Below, one piece after another: positions 18,136 through 27,108 of a stretch of DNA of 64,000 nt. Under the pieces are notes generated by a model. It was not told where the DNA came from. It worked only from the letters and a program-made list of their open reading frames with translations, and did not search any database. Position 1 is the stretch's first letter. Each line of letters starts with the position of its first letter. The DNA is from Bog-756 sp963734435 (GTDB taxonomy: Bacteria > Actinomycetota > Acidimicrobiia > Acidimicrobiales > RAAP-2). A program made the translations under genes and the position numbers. The stretch is from positions 62,001-126,000 of the forward strand of contig CAVTHA010000003.1 of NCBI GenBank assembly GCA_963734435.1. Reading direction: 5' to 3'.

Positions 18136-19701
18136 TCACAGCAGCGAAGGCACAACCGCCTCCACCATGCTCGGACCCGGCATCGACAGGGCCCGGGCCA
18201 GCTCGTCGGCGAATTCCTCTGCCGTCTCCGCCCGGGCCGCTTGGAGCCCGAGGCCCGATGCCAGCCCGACGAAGTCGATCGACGGACGCCTGAGGTCGAG
18301 CATGTCCCGGGCGCGGGGTCCCGGCGAGTCTGCCCCGACCCGGTCGAGCTCCATGTTGAGCACGGCGTAGGAATGGTTGTTGAGCAGGATCGTGGTCACA
18401 TCGAGGGCTTCGCGCGCCATCGTCCACCACGACTGGAGGGTGTAAAGAGCACTTCCGTCGGCTTCGAGGGCCACCACTCGGCGCCCCGGGGAGGCGACCG
18501 CCGCGCCCACCGCGACCGGGAGGCCCTGGCCGATCGCGCCGCCGGTCAGGCATAGCCAGTCATGGGGAGGCGCTCCGGCGGTGGCCCCGGGGGCGAAGAG
18601 CCCGGCGGTGTTCCCCTCGTCGGAGACGATGGCCTGCTCGGGGAGCAGGGCGCCGAGGGCCTGGCATACCGCCTGCGCATCGAGACCCCCGGTGGGGAGC
18701 TCCGGTGCTCCGGGTTGCTGCCGCGGTGAGCTCCGGCTCACGACGTCGAGCATCTCCGCCAGCTCGTCGATGGCCGCTTCCACATCGTCGGCCGGCCCGG
18801 CTACGGGATGCACGGTGCACCCGTCGGGAACCAGGTCGCTCGGCTTCCCCGGATAGGCGAAGAACGACACCGGCGAGTTGGCATCGATCAGGATCAGATG
18901 CTGGATGCCCTCGAGCTGCATGCTGGTGAACTCGGCCAGATAGGCCAGCCGCTCGACGGGCGGTCGGCCTGATCCACGAGCCAGCCTCGCCGGGAAGGTC
19001 TCGGCGAACAGCCGCGCACCGGTGGCATGGGCGATGTCCGCCGCTGCCTCGAGGGCCCGGCCGGAACAGGCCCGGCCACCGATCAGGATGGCCGCCGGCT
19101 GTCCCGATCGGAGCGCGGCGCCGGCCGCGGTGACCTCGCCGTCGTCGGGACCGGCTCCCGTCGTCCTCTTGGTCGGACCCCGGTCTTTGACCACTGCGCC
19201 CCCCTCCGACCAGGACACGTCGGCCGGCACGATGAGGGTGGCAACCGAGCCAGGTGGTCCGAGCGCGGCGGCGATGGCGCTGACCGCCTCCTGGCCCAGC
19301 CCGGCCGTCGACTCGCAACTGTGCACGAAGGTCGACACGTTGCGGGCGACCGTGTCGATGTCCGACTGCAGCTGGGCATCGTAGGGCCGATGGCTGATGG
19401 CATGGTCGCCGACGATGTTGACCACCGGGCTGCGGGCCCGCCGGGCGTTGTGCAGGTTGGCCAGCCCATTGCCCAGACCGGGTCCGAGGTGGAGCAGGGT
19501 GGCCGCCGGCCGTCCCGCCATCCGGGCATACCCGTCAGCCGCACCAGTGGCCACCCCTTCGAACAGCGCCAACACACTGTGCATGTCGGTCACGTCGTCC
19601 AGTGCGTCCACGAAGTGCATCTCCGACGTGCCGGGATTCATGAAGCAGGTGTCGACCTGGTGTTCGACCAACGTGCGGATGAGCGAGTGGGCCCCGTTCA
19701 T
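18136..19701 (-). CDS. ThDP-dependent enzyme, acetolactate synthase/benzoylformate decarboxylase-like
   Basis: A 521-aa thiamine-diphosphate enzyme with the three-domain POX-like layout. The catalytic Glu lies in LALFEGVATGAADGYARM (about residue 47), the central domain follows, and the cofactor/metal motif near the C-terminus is ALEADGSALYTLQSWW to LLNNHSYAVLN. The group is often called acetolactate synthase large subunit but includes 2-oxoacid decarboxylases and carboligases. Its ATG overlaps the FAD oxidase stop (ATGA), so translation is coupled. I infer that the oxidase makes a 2-oxoacid used here. Confidence 0.82.
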   Translation of the reverse strand: MNGAHSLIRTLVEHQVDTCFMNPGTSEMHFVDALDDVTDMHSVLALFEGVATGAADGYARMAGRPAATLLHLGPGLGNGLANLHNARRARSPVVNIVGDHAISHRPYDAQLQSDIDTVARNVSTFVHSCESTAGLGQEAVSAIAAALGPPGSVATLIVPADVSWSEGGAVVKDRGPTKRTTGAGPDDGEVTAAGAALRSGQPAAILIGGRACSGRALEAAADIAHATGARLFAETFPARLARGSGRPPVERLAYLAEFTSMQLEGIQHLILIDANSPVSFFAYPGKPSDLVPDGCTVHPVAGPADDVEAAIDELAEMLDVVSRSSPRQQPGAPELPTGGLDAQAVCQALGALLPEQAIVSDEGNTAGLFAPGATAGAPPHDWLCLTGGAIGQGLPVAVGAAVASPGRRVVALEADGSALYTLQSWWTMAREALDVTTILLNNHSYAVLNMELDRVGADSPGPRARDMLDLRRPSIDFVGLASGLGLQAARAETAEEFADELARALSMPGPSMVEAVVPSLL

Positions 19702-20889
19702 CTGGATGCGCCTCGCTGGATCGCCCGATCGAAGATGACGCCCGGGTTGAAGATCCCGCAGGGGTCGAAGGCCGATTTGATCCGACGCATCAGGTCGAGC
19801 TTGACCGGGTCCTCCAGGTCGGCCAAATACGCCCGCTTCCGCCTCCCGATGCCGTGCTCGCCCGAAACGGCTCCACCCAGGGACACGCCGGCGGCGATGA
19901 TGTCGTGGAGGAGCCGGTGACGCGTGTCGGGATCTCCCTGCCACACCGAGAGATGGACGTTGCCGTCGCCGGCGTGACCGCACCCGACCACCAGCGACGA
20001 GGATTCGGATGCCAGCCCGCTGACGGTGGTCAGGAAGGTCGGGATCGACGCCCTCGGCACCACCACATCGACGATGTCGTCCGCCCCGTTGGCCTTCGCC
20101 GCCCAGAATGCTCGTTCCCGGGCCTCGATCAATCGGGTCCCGGCATGGTCCGGCAGGACATAGACGTCGAGGGCACCCAGCTTGGCGAGGGATCCGGCCA
20201 GCGCCTCGGTGTCCTCCTCGAGCCGTGACCCCTGGTGGTTCTCCAGCACGACCACCAGGTAGGCCAAGGTGCGCTCGCGGACACTTGGCGCCACGCCGAG
20301 GTCGAGGCCGGCGTTGGCGGTGATCCCGGCCATCGACACCACGTCGATGTACTCCACTACCAGGGGGCCCACGCCACTCGCCACCACGGGGGGCACCGCC
20401 TCGGCGATCTGGTCGAGCGACGAGAACGGGGCCAGCAGCGTGACCTGGAACTCCGGGCGCGGGTGCAGCCGGAGGGTGGCTTGGGTGACCAGGGCCAGCG
20501 TCCCCTCCGACCCGATCACCAGCTGGGTCAGGTCGTAGCCGCTGGTTGACTTCACGAATTTGCCGCCGGCGGTGATCACCTCACCCGTGCCGAGCACGGC
20601 CTCGATCCCCAGGACGTGATGGCGGGTCACCCCGTACTTGACCGCCCGCATCCCTCCGGCGTTGGTGGCCACATTGCCCCCCAGGCTGGCCGACTGCTCG
20701 CCGGGGAACACCGGGTAGATCAGCCCGTGCGGAAGCACGGCCGAGTCGAGCTCGCTGAGGGTCACGCCGGGCTCCACCACGGCCACGTGGTTGGCGGTAT
20801 CGATCTCGAGGATGCGGTTCATCCGTTCGAACGACACCACCAGGCCATCGTCGGCGGGAACGCACCCACCCGAGAGCCCCGTCCCAGAG
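19698..20889 (-). pseudogene. FAD-linked oxidase (GlcD/D-lactate dehydrogenase type), main part
   Basis: Carries the rest of the FAD-binding domain, including PVFPGEQSASLGGNVATNAGG and VKYGVTRHHVLGIEAVL, and the C-terminal substrate domain ending with the family signature SGEHGIGRRKRAYL and DPCGIFNPGVIF. Such enzymes oxidise D-2-hydroxyacids. It is in a different frame from the first 70 residues; restoring one G in a four-G run near 20890 gives an unbroken FAD loop (ARGGSGTGLSGG). The stop overlaps the start of the ThDP enzyme. Confidence 0.78.
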
Positions 20890-20891
20890 CC

Positions 20892-21103
20892 CCGCGCGCC
20901 GTCAGTGGGACACCCGCCGAGGCCGCTACCTTGACGATGGCCGCCACCTCGGCGGTCGAACCTGGACGGACCACGGCCTGGGGGCGAACCGGTGAGCCGC
21001 CCAGTGCCTCGTCGTGTGCCATGTCCTCATCGATGTCGGTACCCCGATCGAGATTGGCCGGGCCCACGATGTCGACGAGCAGGTCGTCGATCATGGTCGC
21101 CAC
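20892..21103 (-). CDS. FAD-linked oxidase, N-terminal part
   Basis: The first 70 residues of the flavoprotein: an N-terminal helix, AHDEALGGSPVRPQAVVRPGST, and EVAAIVKVAASAGVPLTARG, which leads into the FAD-binding PP-loop. The frame is then lost by a one-base deletion in a G run. The start may be the GTG at 21103 or the ATG at 21094; neither has a strong ribosome site. Whole-gene length after repair would be about 465 aa, normal for the family. Confidence 0.75.
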
Positions 21104-21281
21104 TCACCGCCGGGGCCATCGGGCCGCTGGGTGCTGGCCCGTCGCCATTCCGTCATCGCCCATCCTCCCGGTCGATGCGCAACCCGCTATTGGACTGGGG
21201 TCGGCCGCTGCCCGTCACAATGTCCGGCTCCCATCCGTCATGCTGGTTGAGTATTCAACGAATCGTGCAAAGGAGCCACTC

Positions 21282-21665
21282 GTGTCGGTACAGGTGACCA
21301 CCATCATGCTCGGGGTAGAGGACCTCGAGCGATCCAAGCGCTTCTACCAGGAGGGACTGGGCTGCTCGATCCTCCAGGACCATGCCACCTTCGTGCAGTT
21401 GGACCTCGGTCCGGGGTCGTCGTCGCTGGCTCTGTACCAGTGGGATGCCGCCGCCGCGGACGCCGGGGTCTCGCCCGACGGGAGCGGGTTCCGAGGCGCC
21501 TCGTTCCACTACATCGTGCCCTCGAGCGAGGTGGTGGACGAGGTCATGGGCCGGGCGATCGCCGCCGGAGGCTCTGTGGTCAAAGCCGCGGCCGCCGCCC
21601 CGTGGGGATACTTCGGGTACTTCGGTGACCCGGACGGCCATCTCTGGAAGGTGGCCGCCGGTTGA
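21282..21665 (+). CDS. VOC-superfamily (glyoxalase/bleomycin-resistance) protein
   Basis: A 127-aa protein with paired beta-alpha-beta-beta-beta units: TTIMLGVEDLERSKRFYQEGLG opens the first, FHYIVPSSEVVDEVMGRAIAAGG the second, and GYFGYFGDPDGHLWKV ends it. The final E of many metal-binding members is replaced by KV here. The GTG at 21282 follows an AAGGAG site. Function could be an isomerase, dioxygenase or binding protein. Divergent from the FAD oxidase. Confidence 0.82.
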   Translation: MSVQVTTIMLGVEDLERSKRFYQEGLGCSILQDHATFVQLDLGPGSSSLALYQWDAAAADAGVSPDGSGFRGASFHYIVPSSEVVDEVMGRAIAAGGSVVKAAAAAPWGYFGYFGDPDGHLWKVAAG

Positions 21666-21719
21666 TCGTCCGCGGCGGGCCTCGGCCGCCTCGAGGAACA
21701 GGGTGTACCTTCCCCATGC

Positions 21720-22160
21720 ATGATCGTCGGCCAGGCGACAACCACCGTCAGTGCCTCGCCCGAAGCGGTGTTCGAGTTCGTACTGGATCTCGAACGGTAC
21801 CGCCAGGCCGACCACAAGATCGGCCGGGTCGGGGCGGTGGAGCGGAACGGCGATCGGGGCACGGCCACGTTCTCCGGGCGCATCCGAGGGTTACCCGGAC
21901 CGTCGGGCACCTACCCGTTCGTGTTGACTCCGTCACGCCTGGCGTTCGGGTCCGCGGTCGCCGGCCCGGCTCGTTGGTTCCTCGACTTCGAGGGGACGTT
22001 CGACTGCCAGGTGACCGAGGAGGGCACGGTGGTCACCCATCGGGAGGTCTTCGATTTCCGGAGTCCGTGGCGGTGGTTCCTCGAGCCATTGCTCCGGCGG
22101 TGGCTCCAGTGCGACACCGCCGAGGAGATGGTCCGTTTCAAGGAGCTCATCGACCTCTGA
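21720..22160 (+). CDS. SRPBCC (START-fold) family protein
   Basis: A 146-aa protein with the polyketide cyclase/dehydrase pattern: TTTVSASPEAVFEFVLDLERYRQ at the N-terminus, curved-sheet strands in the middle (GTYPFVLTPSRLAFG), and the long C-terminal helix WLQCDTAEEMVRFKELIDL. It probably binds a hydrophobic ligand. TACCTT lies 8 nt before the ATG, a possible -10 for a leaderless or near-leaderless transcript. Confidence 0.82.
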   Translation: MIVGQATTTVSASPEAVFEFVLDLERYRQADHKIGRVGAVERNGDRGTATFSGRIRGLPGPSGTYPFVLTPSRLAFGSAVAGPARWFLDFEGTFDCQVTEEGTVVTHREVFDFRSPWRWFLEPLLRRWLQCDTAEEMVRFKELIDL

Positions 22161-22231
22161 CCGGTATCCGTGCCCGGACGGGTCGGTGACCAGAGGGCGA
22201 AGGTCGACCAGCGAGTGGACGGCCCGAGCGG

Positions 22232-22741
22232 TCAGAAGGGCAAGCCCTGGACATGCCAGGCCGAGTTCGGCAGCGATCCTCCGTCGACCAGCGGTGTCCA
22301 GCAGGTCACGAGCGGCACCTCCACCGGTCCACTCGGTTGGTCCGCCGTCACCGGCTCCTCGTGCGGCTGCCAGCCGAGGCTCTGGTAGAAGGGCACCCGC
22401 TCGGTGCGGCAGAACAGCATCCCGACCGGTAGTCCGAGCCGGCCCATCCGCTCCATGGCGGCGGCCACCAACCGGTGGCCGAGACCCTGCCCGCGATGTG
22501 CGCGATGGACCATGACGCCGCCCAGTCCCACCACCCGGAGCCGCTCACCGGATGCCGCCCGGAGGTCGGCCGGCACCCAGCCGGCGTGGGCGATGACCCG
22601 TCCCTCCTCCACCAGGGCCACGTGGCCGGATTTTTCCCGCCACTCCATGCCCAGGTGGTCGGTCCCGTAGGGGTCCTTCTCACCGTCGATGATCTGGCCG
22701 TACTCGGTGGGACCGAAATCGGCGAGCTCGATGACCTCCAC
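22232..22741 (-). CDS. GNAT-family N-acetyltransferase
   Basis: The acetyl-CoA motif is clear: LRVVGLGGVMVHRAHRGQGLG (strand plus RGQGLG pyrophosphate loop), followed by LVAAAMERMGRLGLPVGMLFC and the VPFYQSLGW strand of the family. The N-terminus has ECFIG-like EWREKSGHVALVEEGRVIAHAG. I choose the GTG at 22741 (169 aa), because TACCTT lies 7 nt upstream and the longer frame would run into the divergent cupin gene. Substrate unknown. Confidence 0.8.
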   Translation of the reverse strand: MEVIELADFGPTEYGQIIDGEKDPYGTDHLGMEWREKSGHVALVEEGRVIAHAGWVPADLRAASGERLRVVGLGGVMVHRAHRGQGLGHRLVAAAMERMGRLGLPVGMLFCRTERVPFYQSLGWQPHEEPVTADQPSGPVEVPLVTCWTPLVDGGSLPNSAWHVQGLPF

Positions 22742-22804
22742 GGCGCCCAAGGTAGTCGGGGCATCACCGCCGACCGGGATCGTCCGGGTGGCAGACTCTT
22801 GGCC

Positions 22805-23209
22805 ATGGACGAGGATGGCAAGTTCCGGCTGGAGGCGGTTCCCGTGCACCTCGGACTGGGCGCCACCGTGGAGCGGCAGCCCCTCTTCACCGGAGACATG
22901 AGCTGGTACGAGCAGTACGGCGAGCGGGTTGCGTCAGACGGGGCCGAAGGGCGTCTGGTCATCATGCACACCTTTGCCGAGTCGTGGGACTCGTGGGAGG
23001 TCCATCCCCTGGGTGAGGAGCTGGTGCTGTGCATCCGGGGGTCCATCACCCTGTTTCAGGAGTCGGAGAACGGGGTCCGGTCGGTGACGCTCGGTGCGGG
23101 CGACGCCGTCGTCAACCCGCCGGGAGTGTGGCACACCGCGGACGTCAGGGACGCGGCCACCGCCCTGTTCATCACCGCCGGGATGAACACCCAGAACCGC
23201 CCTCGCTGA
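22805..23209 (+). CDS. Cupin-domain protein
   Basis: A 134-aa single cupin: MHTFAESWDSWEVHPLGEELVLCIRGSITL is motif 1 (HPxxEE) and GAGDAVVNPPGVWHTADV is motif 2 (G-x5-P-x4-H). Those positions would hold the metal. It is divergent from the acetyltransferase across about 60 bp. No RBS; CAGACT sits 7 nt before the ATG. Confidence 0.83.
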   Translation: MDEDGKFRLEAVPVHLGLGATVERQPLFTGDMSWYEQYGERVASDGAEGRLVIMHTFAESWDSWEVHPLGEELVLCIRGSITLFQESENGVRSVTLGAGDAVVNPPGVWHTADVRDAATALFITAGMNTQNRPR

Positions 23210-23253
23210 GTCCGGTCCGGGCCTCCCCGACTTCGGTTCGATCGAGTGGGAGT

Positions 23254-23583
23254 TCAGACGATCCCGCCCACGAACCCGGCGATGGCCAGTACCAGGGTGC
23301 CGGTCGCCAACAGGCGGCATGCGGATTCGCTCATGGGGCCCTCGTCACCTGTCGGACGGGCCAGCCGCCGGCCCAGCCGCATACCCACGACCCAAAAGAC
23401 GGCGCCGGCGGCGATGAGCGCCAGGGTGATGTCCTCGCGTCCCCCGTGCAACGGCCAGAGTCGCCGCAGCACGATGGCCACCGTGGCCACCACAGCCAGG
23501 CCGGACCGGTTCCAGGCCAGGTCGGTGCGCTCCCGCGCCAGACCCCTGTCCCTCGCCGATCTCTCCGCGTCGTCGTCCGGCAT
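23254..23583 (-). CDS. DUF202 membrane protein
   Basis: A 109-aa protein with the DUF202 start RERTDLAWNRSGLAVVATVAIVLRRLW, then two more membrane segments. The arrangement of an acidic/charged N-terminus followed by ERTxLAWxRT is diagnostic of this family of small inner-membrane proteins (YidH/YidG-like). Function unknown. It lies 9 bp downstream of a second DUF202 gene, forming a two-gene operon as in many bacteria. Confidence 0.83.
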   Translation of the reverse strand: MPDDDAERSARDRGLARERTDLAWNRSGLAVVATVAIVLRRLWPLHGGREDITLALIAAGAVFWVVGMRLGRRLARPTGDEGPMSESACRLLATGTLVLAIAGFVGGIV

Positions 23584-23592
23584 GGCGGGCGG

Positions 23593-23949
23593 TTACTTCG
23601 AGCCGATCAGAGCCAGCACGACGGCGATGACCGACACAGCCCCGATGCCGATCGACAGGATGAGCGGCATGGGCGAGCGGGGCAGTGGCTGATTGCGCCG
23701 CATGGCCTGTTCGTTCGCCTTCCAGTGGAGGAAGCTGCTGATGGCGACCAGCGCGCCGAGGGCGATGAGCGGAAGACCGAGGATTCGTCGCCCTCCGTTC
23801 ACGTGGAAGTCGGGAAGCAGTTGGGTGGCGGCGACGCCGGTGGCGATGAGTGCCAATGCGGTACGGTTCCAAGCCAGGAAGGTGCGCTCGTTGGCATAGG
23901 TGAACCTGACGTCTGGTTCCGCTTCCTCGACCGGTTGGTTCTCGTTCAT
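23593..23949 (-). CDS. YidH-like DUF202 membrane protein
   Basis: A 118-aa protein. YANERTFLAWNRTALALIATGVA gives the family motif and first membrane segment, ILGLPLIALGALVAISSFLHW the second, and PLILSIGIGAVSVIAVVLALI the third. An acidic cytoplasmic N-terminus precedes them. Start ATG at 23949 in a promoter region shared with a divergent SRPBCC gene. First gene of the DUF202 pair. Confidence 0.87.
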   Translation of the reverse strand: MNENQPVEEAEPDVRFTYANERTFLAWNRTALALIATGVAATQLLPDFHVNGGRRILGLPLIALGALVAISSFLHWKANEQAMRRNQPLPRSPMPLILSIGIGAVSVIAVVLALIGSK

Positions 23950-24053
23950 CTGTCGGGTCAGCCTACTGAACCCGTCGCTCGCCCCCCGGTATGCCAGACG
24001 GCGCGGCGACCGGTCCGGGCACTCGTCTGCTCGGCCTGTGGCACCATGGGTAC

Positions 24054-24545
24054 ATGATTGTTGAACGTCTGGAAGTGCAGCGGACGATTGCGGCTGAACC
24101 GTCAGCCGTCTTCCGGATCTTGAGCGATCCGGAGGGGCACGTGGCGATCGACAGTTCGGGAATGTTGATGAGTGCGACCGGCGAACCGGTGACCGCCGCC
24201 GGCGACAGCTTCGTGGTCCACATGGACCGCGAGGCGCTGAACGACTACCCGATGGGACTCTACGACGTCACCGTCACCATCACCGAGTTCCAACCCGACC
24301 GGGAGATCGCCTGGACCATCCTCGGGCAGATCCGCCCCCAGATCGGCCACGTCTACGGCTACAGACTGGAACCGGTCGCAGGGGGCACCCTCGTGACCTC
24401 GTACTACGACTGGTCCGAGATCGATCCGGTCTGGAAGGAGGCCGGGATCTTCCCCGTCCTGTCGGAGGGTGCGCTCCGCGCCACCGTGGGCATCCTCGAC
24501 CGGACGGTCCGGCGCGACCACCGGGGCGACACTGCGTCAGGCTGA
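24054..24545 (+). CDS. SRPBCC (polyketide cyclase-like) family protein
   Basis: A 163-aa START-fold protein: VERLEVQRTIAAEPSAVFRILSDPEGHVAIDSSG at the start, a ligand cavity region PDREIAWTILGQIRPQIGHVYGYRLEPV, and a C-terminal helix LSEGALRATVGILDRTV. The frame is open from 23991, but the ATG at 24054 gives the standard N-terminus. Probable small-molecule binding protein; 32 bp upstream of the Nudix gene and likely in the same transcript. Confidence 0.82.
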   Translation: MIVERLEVQRTIAAEPSAVFRILSDPEGHVAIDSSGMLMSATGEPVTAAGDSFVVHMDREALNDYPMGLYDVTVTITEFQPDREIAWTILGQIRPQIGHVYGYRLEPVAGGTLVTSYYDWSEIDPVWKEAGIFPVLSEGALRATVGILDRTVRRDHRGDTASG

Positions 24546-24577
24546 GGGATTCCCATTGGGGAAGGAGACCTACCCGG

Positions 24578-25474
24578 ATGGCGATCGCACCCTATATCCG
24601 TCGGCTTCGGCAATTGGTGGGCAACGAGCTCCTGGTGCTTCCATCGGTTGCCGTGTTCCCGTGGGACGGCGCAGGTCGGGTGCTCCTGGTCCGGACTATC
24701 GACACTGATCAGTGGGCGGCCATCGGCGGTGCCGTCGAACCGGACGAATCGCCCAGACAGGCCGCCCGGCGCGAAGCCCAGGAGGAAGCCGGAGTCGTCC
24801 TTCGCCTCGGTTCGATCCGGGCCGTGGTGGGCGGCCCGGCCTACCGTATGACCTACCCCAATGGGGACCGGACCGCCTATGTGTCGACCGTGTTCGACGC
24901 CGAGGTCATCGGGGGCAAGCCGCGGCCTGACGGCGACGAGACCTCGGCGGTGCAGTGGTTCGACCCGACGTGCTTGCCGACCGACGAGATGAGCCCGTTC
25001 ACTCGGGCGCTGATGCGGGACGCCCGTATCGGCCCCGGCACCGCAGACGAGGGAGGCGGGCCACCGAGTCGGTCCGGTTCCGTTGCAGCCAACCGTCGGA
25101 ACGGTCAGAATCGGCGCATGGAGCCCCTCGGTGTCCACCACGTTTCGGTCAATGTCCCCGAGGTGGACGCCAACGTCGCCTTCTACGTCGACGTGCTTGG
25201 CGGAGTGCTGCGGAACGATCGTCCCGACCTGGGGATCGGTGGTGCGTGGCTCGATTTCGGTGACCAACAGGTCCACCTCGTCGAGGCTCCCTTGCCGACC
25301 AACGCCGGGCAGCACTTCGCCATCCGCGTGGCCGATCTGGACGCCACCGTCAAGGAGCTGCGGTCGAAAGGTGTTGCAGTCGGCGAACCGATGACGGTCG
25401 GCACCGGCTCGCAGACATTCATCACCGACCCCGCCGGCAACACCATCGAGCTCCATCAGGTCAATGCCCGCTGA
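24578..25474 (+). CDS. Nudix hydrolase fused in frame to a VOC domain
   Basis: A 298-aa open frame. Residues 1-150 are a Nudix hydrolase with a perfect Nudix box (GAVEPDESPRQAARREAQEE followed by AGV), for hydrolysis of nucleoside diphosphate-linked compounds. Residues 181-298 are a VOC/glyoxalase domain (LGVHHVSVNVPEVDANVAFY to FITDPAGNTIELHQV), with likely metal ligands H and E at its ends. The linker (about 150-180) is Gly/Ser/Arg-rich. An ATG at 25118 with CAGAAT 6 nt before it could start the VOC domain alone, so two overlapping genes or a readthrough fusion are both possible. Confidence 0.75.
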   Translation: MAIAPYIRRLRQLVGNELLVLPSVAVFPWDGAGRVLLVRTIDTDQWAAIGGAVEPDESPRQAARREAQEEAGVVLRLGSIRAVVGGPAYRMTYPNGDRTAYVSTVFDAEVIGGKPRPDGDETSAVQWFDPTCLPTDEMSPFTRALMRDARIGPGTADEGGGPPSRSGSVAANRRNGQNRRMEPLGVHHVSVNVPEVDANVAFYVDVLGGVLRNDRPDLGIGGAWLDFGDQQVHLVEAPLPTNAGQHFAIRVADLDATVKELRSKGVAVGEPMTVGTGSQTFITDPAGNTIELHQVNAR

Positions 25475-25604
25475 GCCGGCCGTCGTTGACCGCCGGCGCC
25501 GTCGAACCGGCCGAGCGTTCCCGTGCCGCACCTTGGCGGCGAACGATCCGGGTCTTCCTTCGTGACCACCGCGAGCCGGCGCCGCTTCCTTCGAGAGGGG
25601 GTTC

Positions 25605-26303
25605 GTGCTCTACATTCACCAGGTTCACCAGGTCGTCGGTAAGCGAGCGGCCGAATTCGAAGAGGCGTACCGCGACGGCTGGATGCCCACGTTGGCACAA
25701 AGCCCGGACGCCAGGCTGCTCTGGTACCTGGACCTGGCCCATGGCAGCGGGCTTGCCTACCGGGTGGTGACCATTACCGCCGTCGCCGACGGTGCGGCCT
25801 GGCACCGGCTGGCGGAGCGGGTGGCGAGCGGGGACCTGCGATCGTGGGCGCGACACCTCGACGGGCTCCAGCACCAGTCCATCTGTAGGACCATGAGGCC
25901 GCTCCCGTGGTCACCGTCGGTCGGGTTGGCCGATGTCCCGACAGCTCCCGCCGACCACGAGCCGACGATGTACATGGAGGACACCATGTGGCCCTTCCCG
26001 GGCAAGATCGGCGAATACATCGAGGCCGCCGGCGGTGTCTACCGGCGCTCGCTGGGCTCCGACGACGCCCGGGTCGGGTTGAGCATCGAGCTCGCCTACC
26101 AGACCGTGCCCGGAGCCGGACGCCATCCCGAAGTGACCTTGATGCAGAGGATCTCGAGCCTTCCGCCTCTCATCCACCTGCTGACCAACGATATTCCACC
26201 CGAGGTCACCAAACCCGGGTCGTGGATGCATGACGCGCTCGAGCTGCGGGACCAATGGCAATCGCGATTGCTGAGGAGTGCGACATGGTCACCGTTCCCG
26301 TGA
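25605..26303 (+). CDS. Tandem paralogue A, possible NIPSNAP/dimeric alpha-beta-barrel protein
   Basis: A 232-aa soluble protein with no known function. It appears built of two related halves: residues 1-110 (LYIHQVHQVVGKRAAEFEEAYR to LLWYLDLAHGSGLAYRVVTIT) and 120-232 (TMYMEDTMWPFPGKIGEYIEA to ALELRDQWQSRLLRSATWSP). The hydrophobic-strand plus helix pattern is like NIPSNAP or antibiotic-monooxygenase ferredoxin-like folds, a weak inference. It is followed 77 bp later by paralogue B, about half identical by eye. Confidence 0.72.
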   Translation: MLYIHQVHQVVGKRAAEFEEAYRDGWMPTLAQSPDARLLWYLDLAHGSGLAYRVVTITAVADGAAWHRLAERVASGDLRSWARHLDGLQHQSICRTMRPLPWSPSVGLADVPTAPADHEPTMYMEDTMWPFPGKIGEYIEAAGGVYRRSLGSDDARVGLSIELAYQTVPGAGRHPEVTLMQRISSLPPLIHLLTNDIPPEVTKPGSWMHDALELRDQWQSRLLRSATWSPFP

Positions 26304-26380
26304 ACCGCTCCGGGCGGTCGGGCCGACCCTGCGGTTCGCTCCGGCGTCATCCGAACGAACGCCTCCCAGAAGCGGCCTGA

Positions 26381-27088
26381 ATGCTCTTCCTGCACGAGAC
26401 ACACAAGGTGATGGGCAGCCACGCCTCGGCGTTCGAGGACGTCTACCGCAACGAATGGCTGAGCGGTCTGGCCCGGAGCGGAGACGCCCGCCTGGCCTGG
26501 TACCTGAACCACGCCATGGGGAGTGGGCCGGCTTACCAGGTCGTCACGATCACCGCCGTCAACGACGGGCCCGCATGGGATTCCCTCGTACATCGCATGA
26601 CCACGGGAGACCTGAGCTCGCTGGTGGAACGGCTCGACTCGTACCGCTACCAGGTCGAGGGGAAGATGCTCACCCCGGTGTACTGGTCAGCCCTCCAGGA
26701 GGTCGACCTGCAGCTCCTCCCGACCGACGGCCGCGAGCACGATCTGTCGGTCTACATGCAGGACACCGGCTGGCCTGACAAGCCCCTCGACGACTACATC
26801 GAGCTCTGGGACAAGGACTACTGGCGGTTCATGCGGCAGATCCCGAAGGAGCACCAGCTCCTGGACATCGTGGCCTGCTTCCAGGTGGCCCATGGCTCCG
26901 GCATACGACCCGAAGCCGTCCTCATGCAGAAGATCATGAACTTCACCACCCTCGGGCATCTGCTGACCAGCGTCGAAGACTACGACCCGGACACCTGGCC
27001 CGGCTCCTACATGGCCAAGGGGCTGGAGATCCGTGACCAGTGGGAGAGCAAGCTGCTGCGTACCAGCTCGTGGTCCCCGCTCTGGTAG
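26381..27088 (+). CDS. Tandem paralogue B, possible NIPSNAP/dimeric alpha-beta-barrel protein
   Basis: A 235-aa protein aligning end to end with the preceding one. Shared blocks include the MLFLHETHKV start, ARLAWYLNHAMGSGPAYQVV, VTITAVNDGPAW, SVYMQDTGWPDKPLDDYIEL and LEIRDQWESKLLRTSSWSP. The alignment without large gaps points to a tandem duplication followed by divergence. Conserved Trp, Tyr and His residues within the strands suggest an aromatic ligand pocket, but no catalytic motif is known to me. Confidence 0.72.
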   Translation: MLFLHETHKVMGSHASAFEDVYRNEWLSGLARSGDARLAWYLNHAMGSGPAYQVVTITAVNDGPAWDSLVHRMTTGDLSSLVERLDSYRYQVEGKMLTPVYWSALQEVDLQLLPTDGREHDLSVYMQDTGWPDKPLDDYIELWDKDYWRFMRQIPKEHQLLDIVACFQVAHGSGIRPEAVLMQKIMNFTTLGHLLTSVEDYDPDTWPGSYMAKGLEIRDQWESKLLRTSSWSPLW

Positions 27089-27108
27089 CGATCGGTCCCC
27101 GGGAGCGG

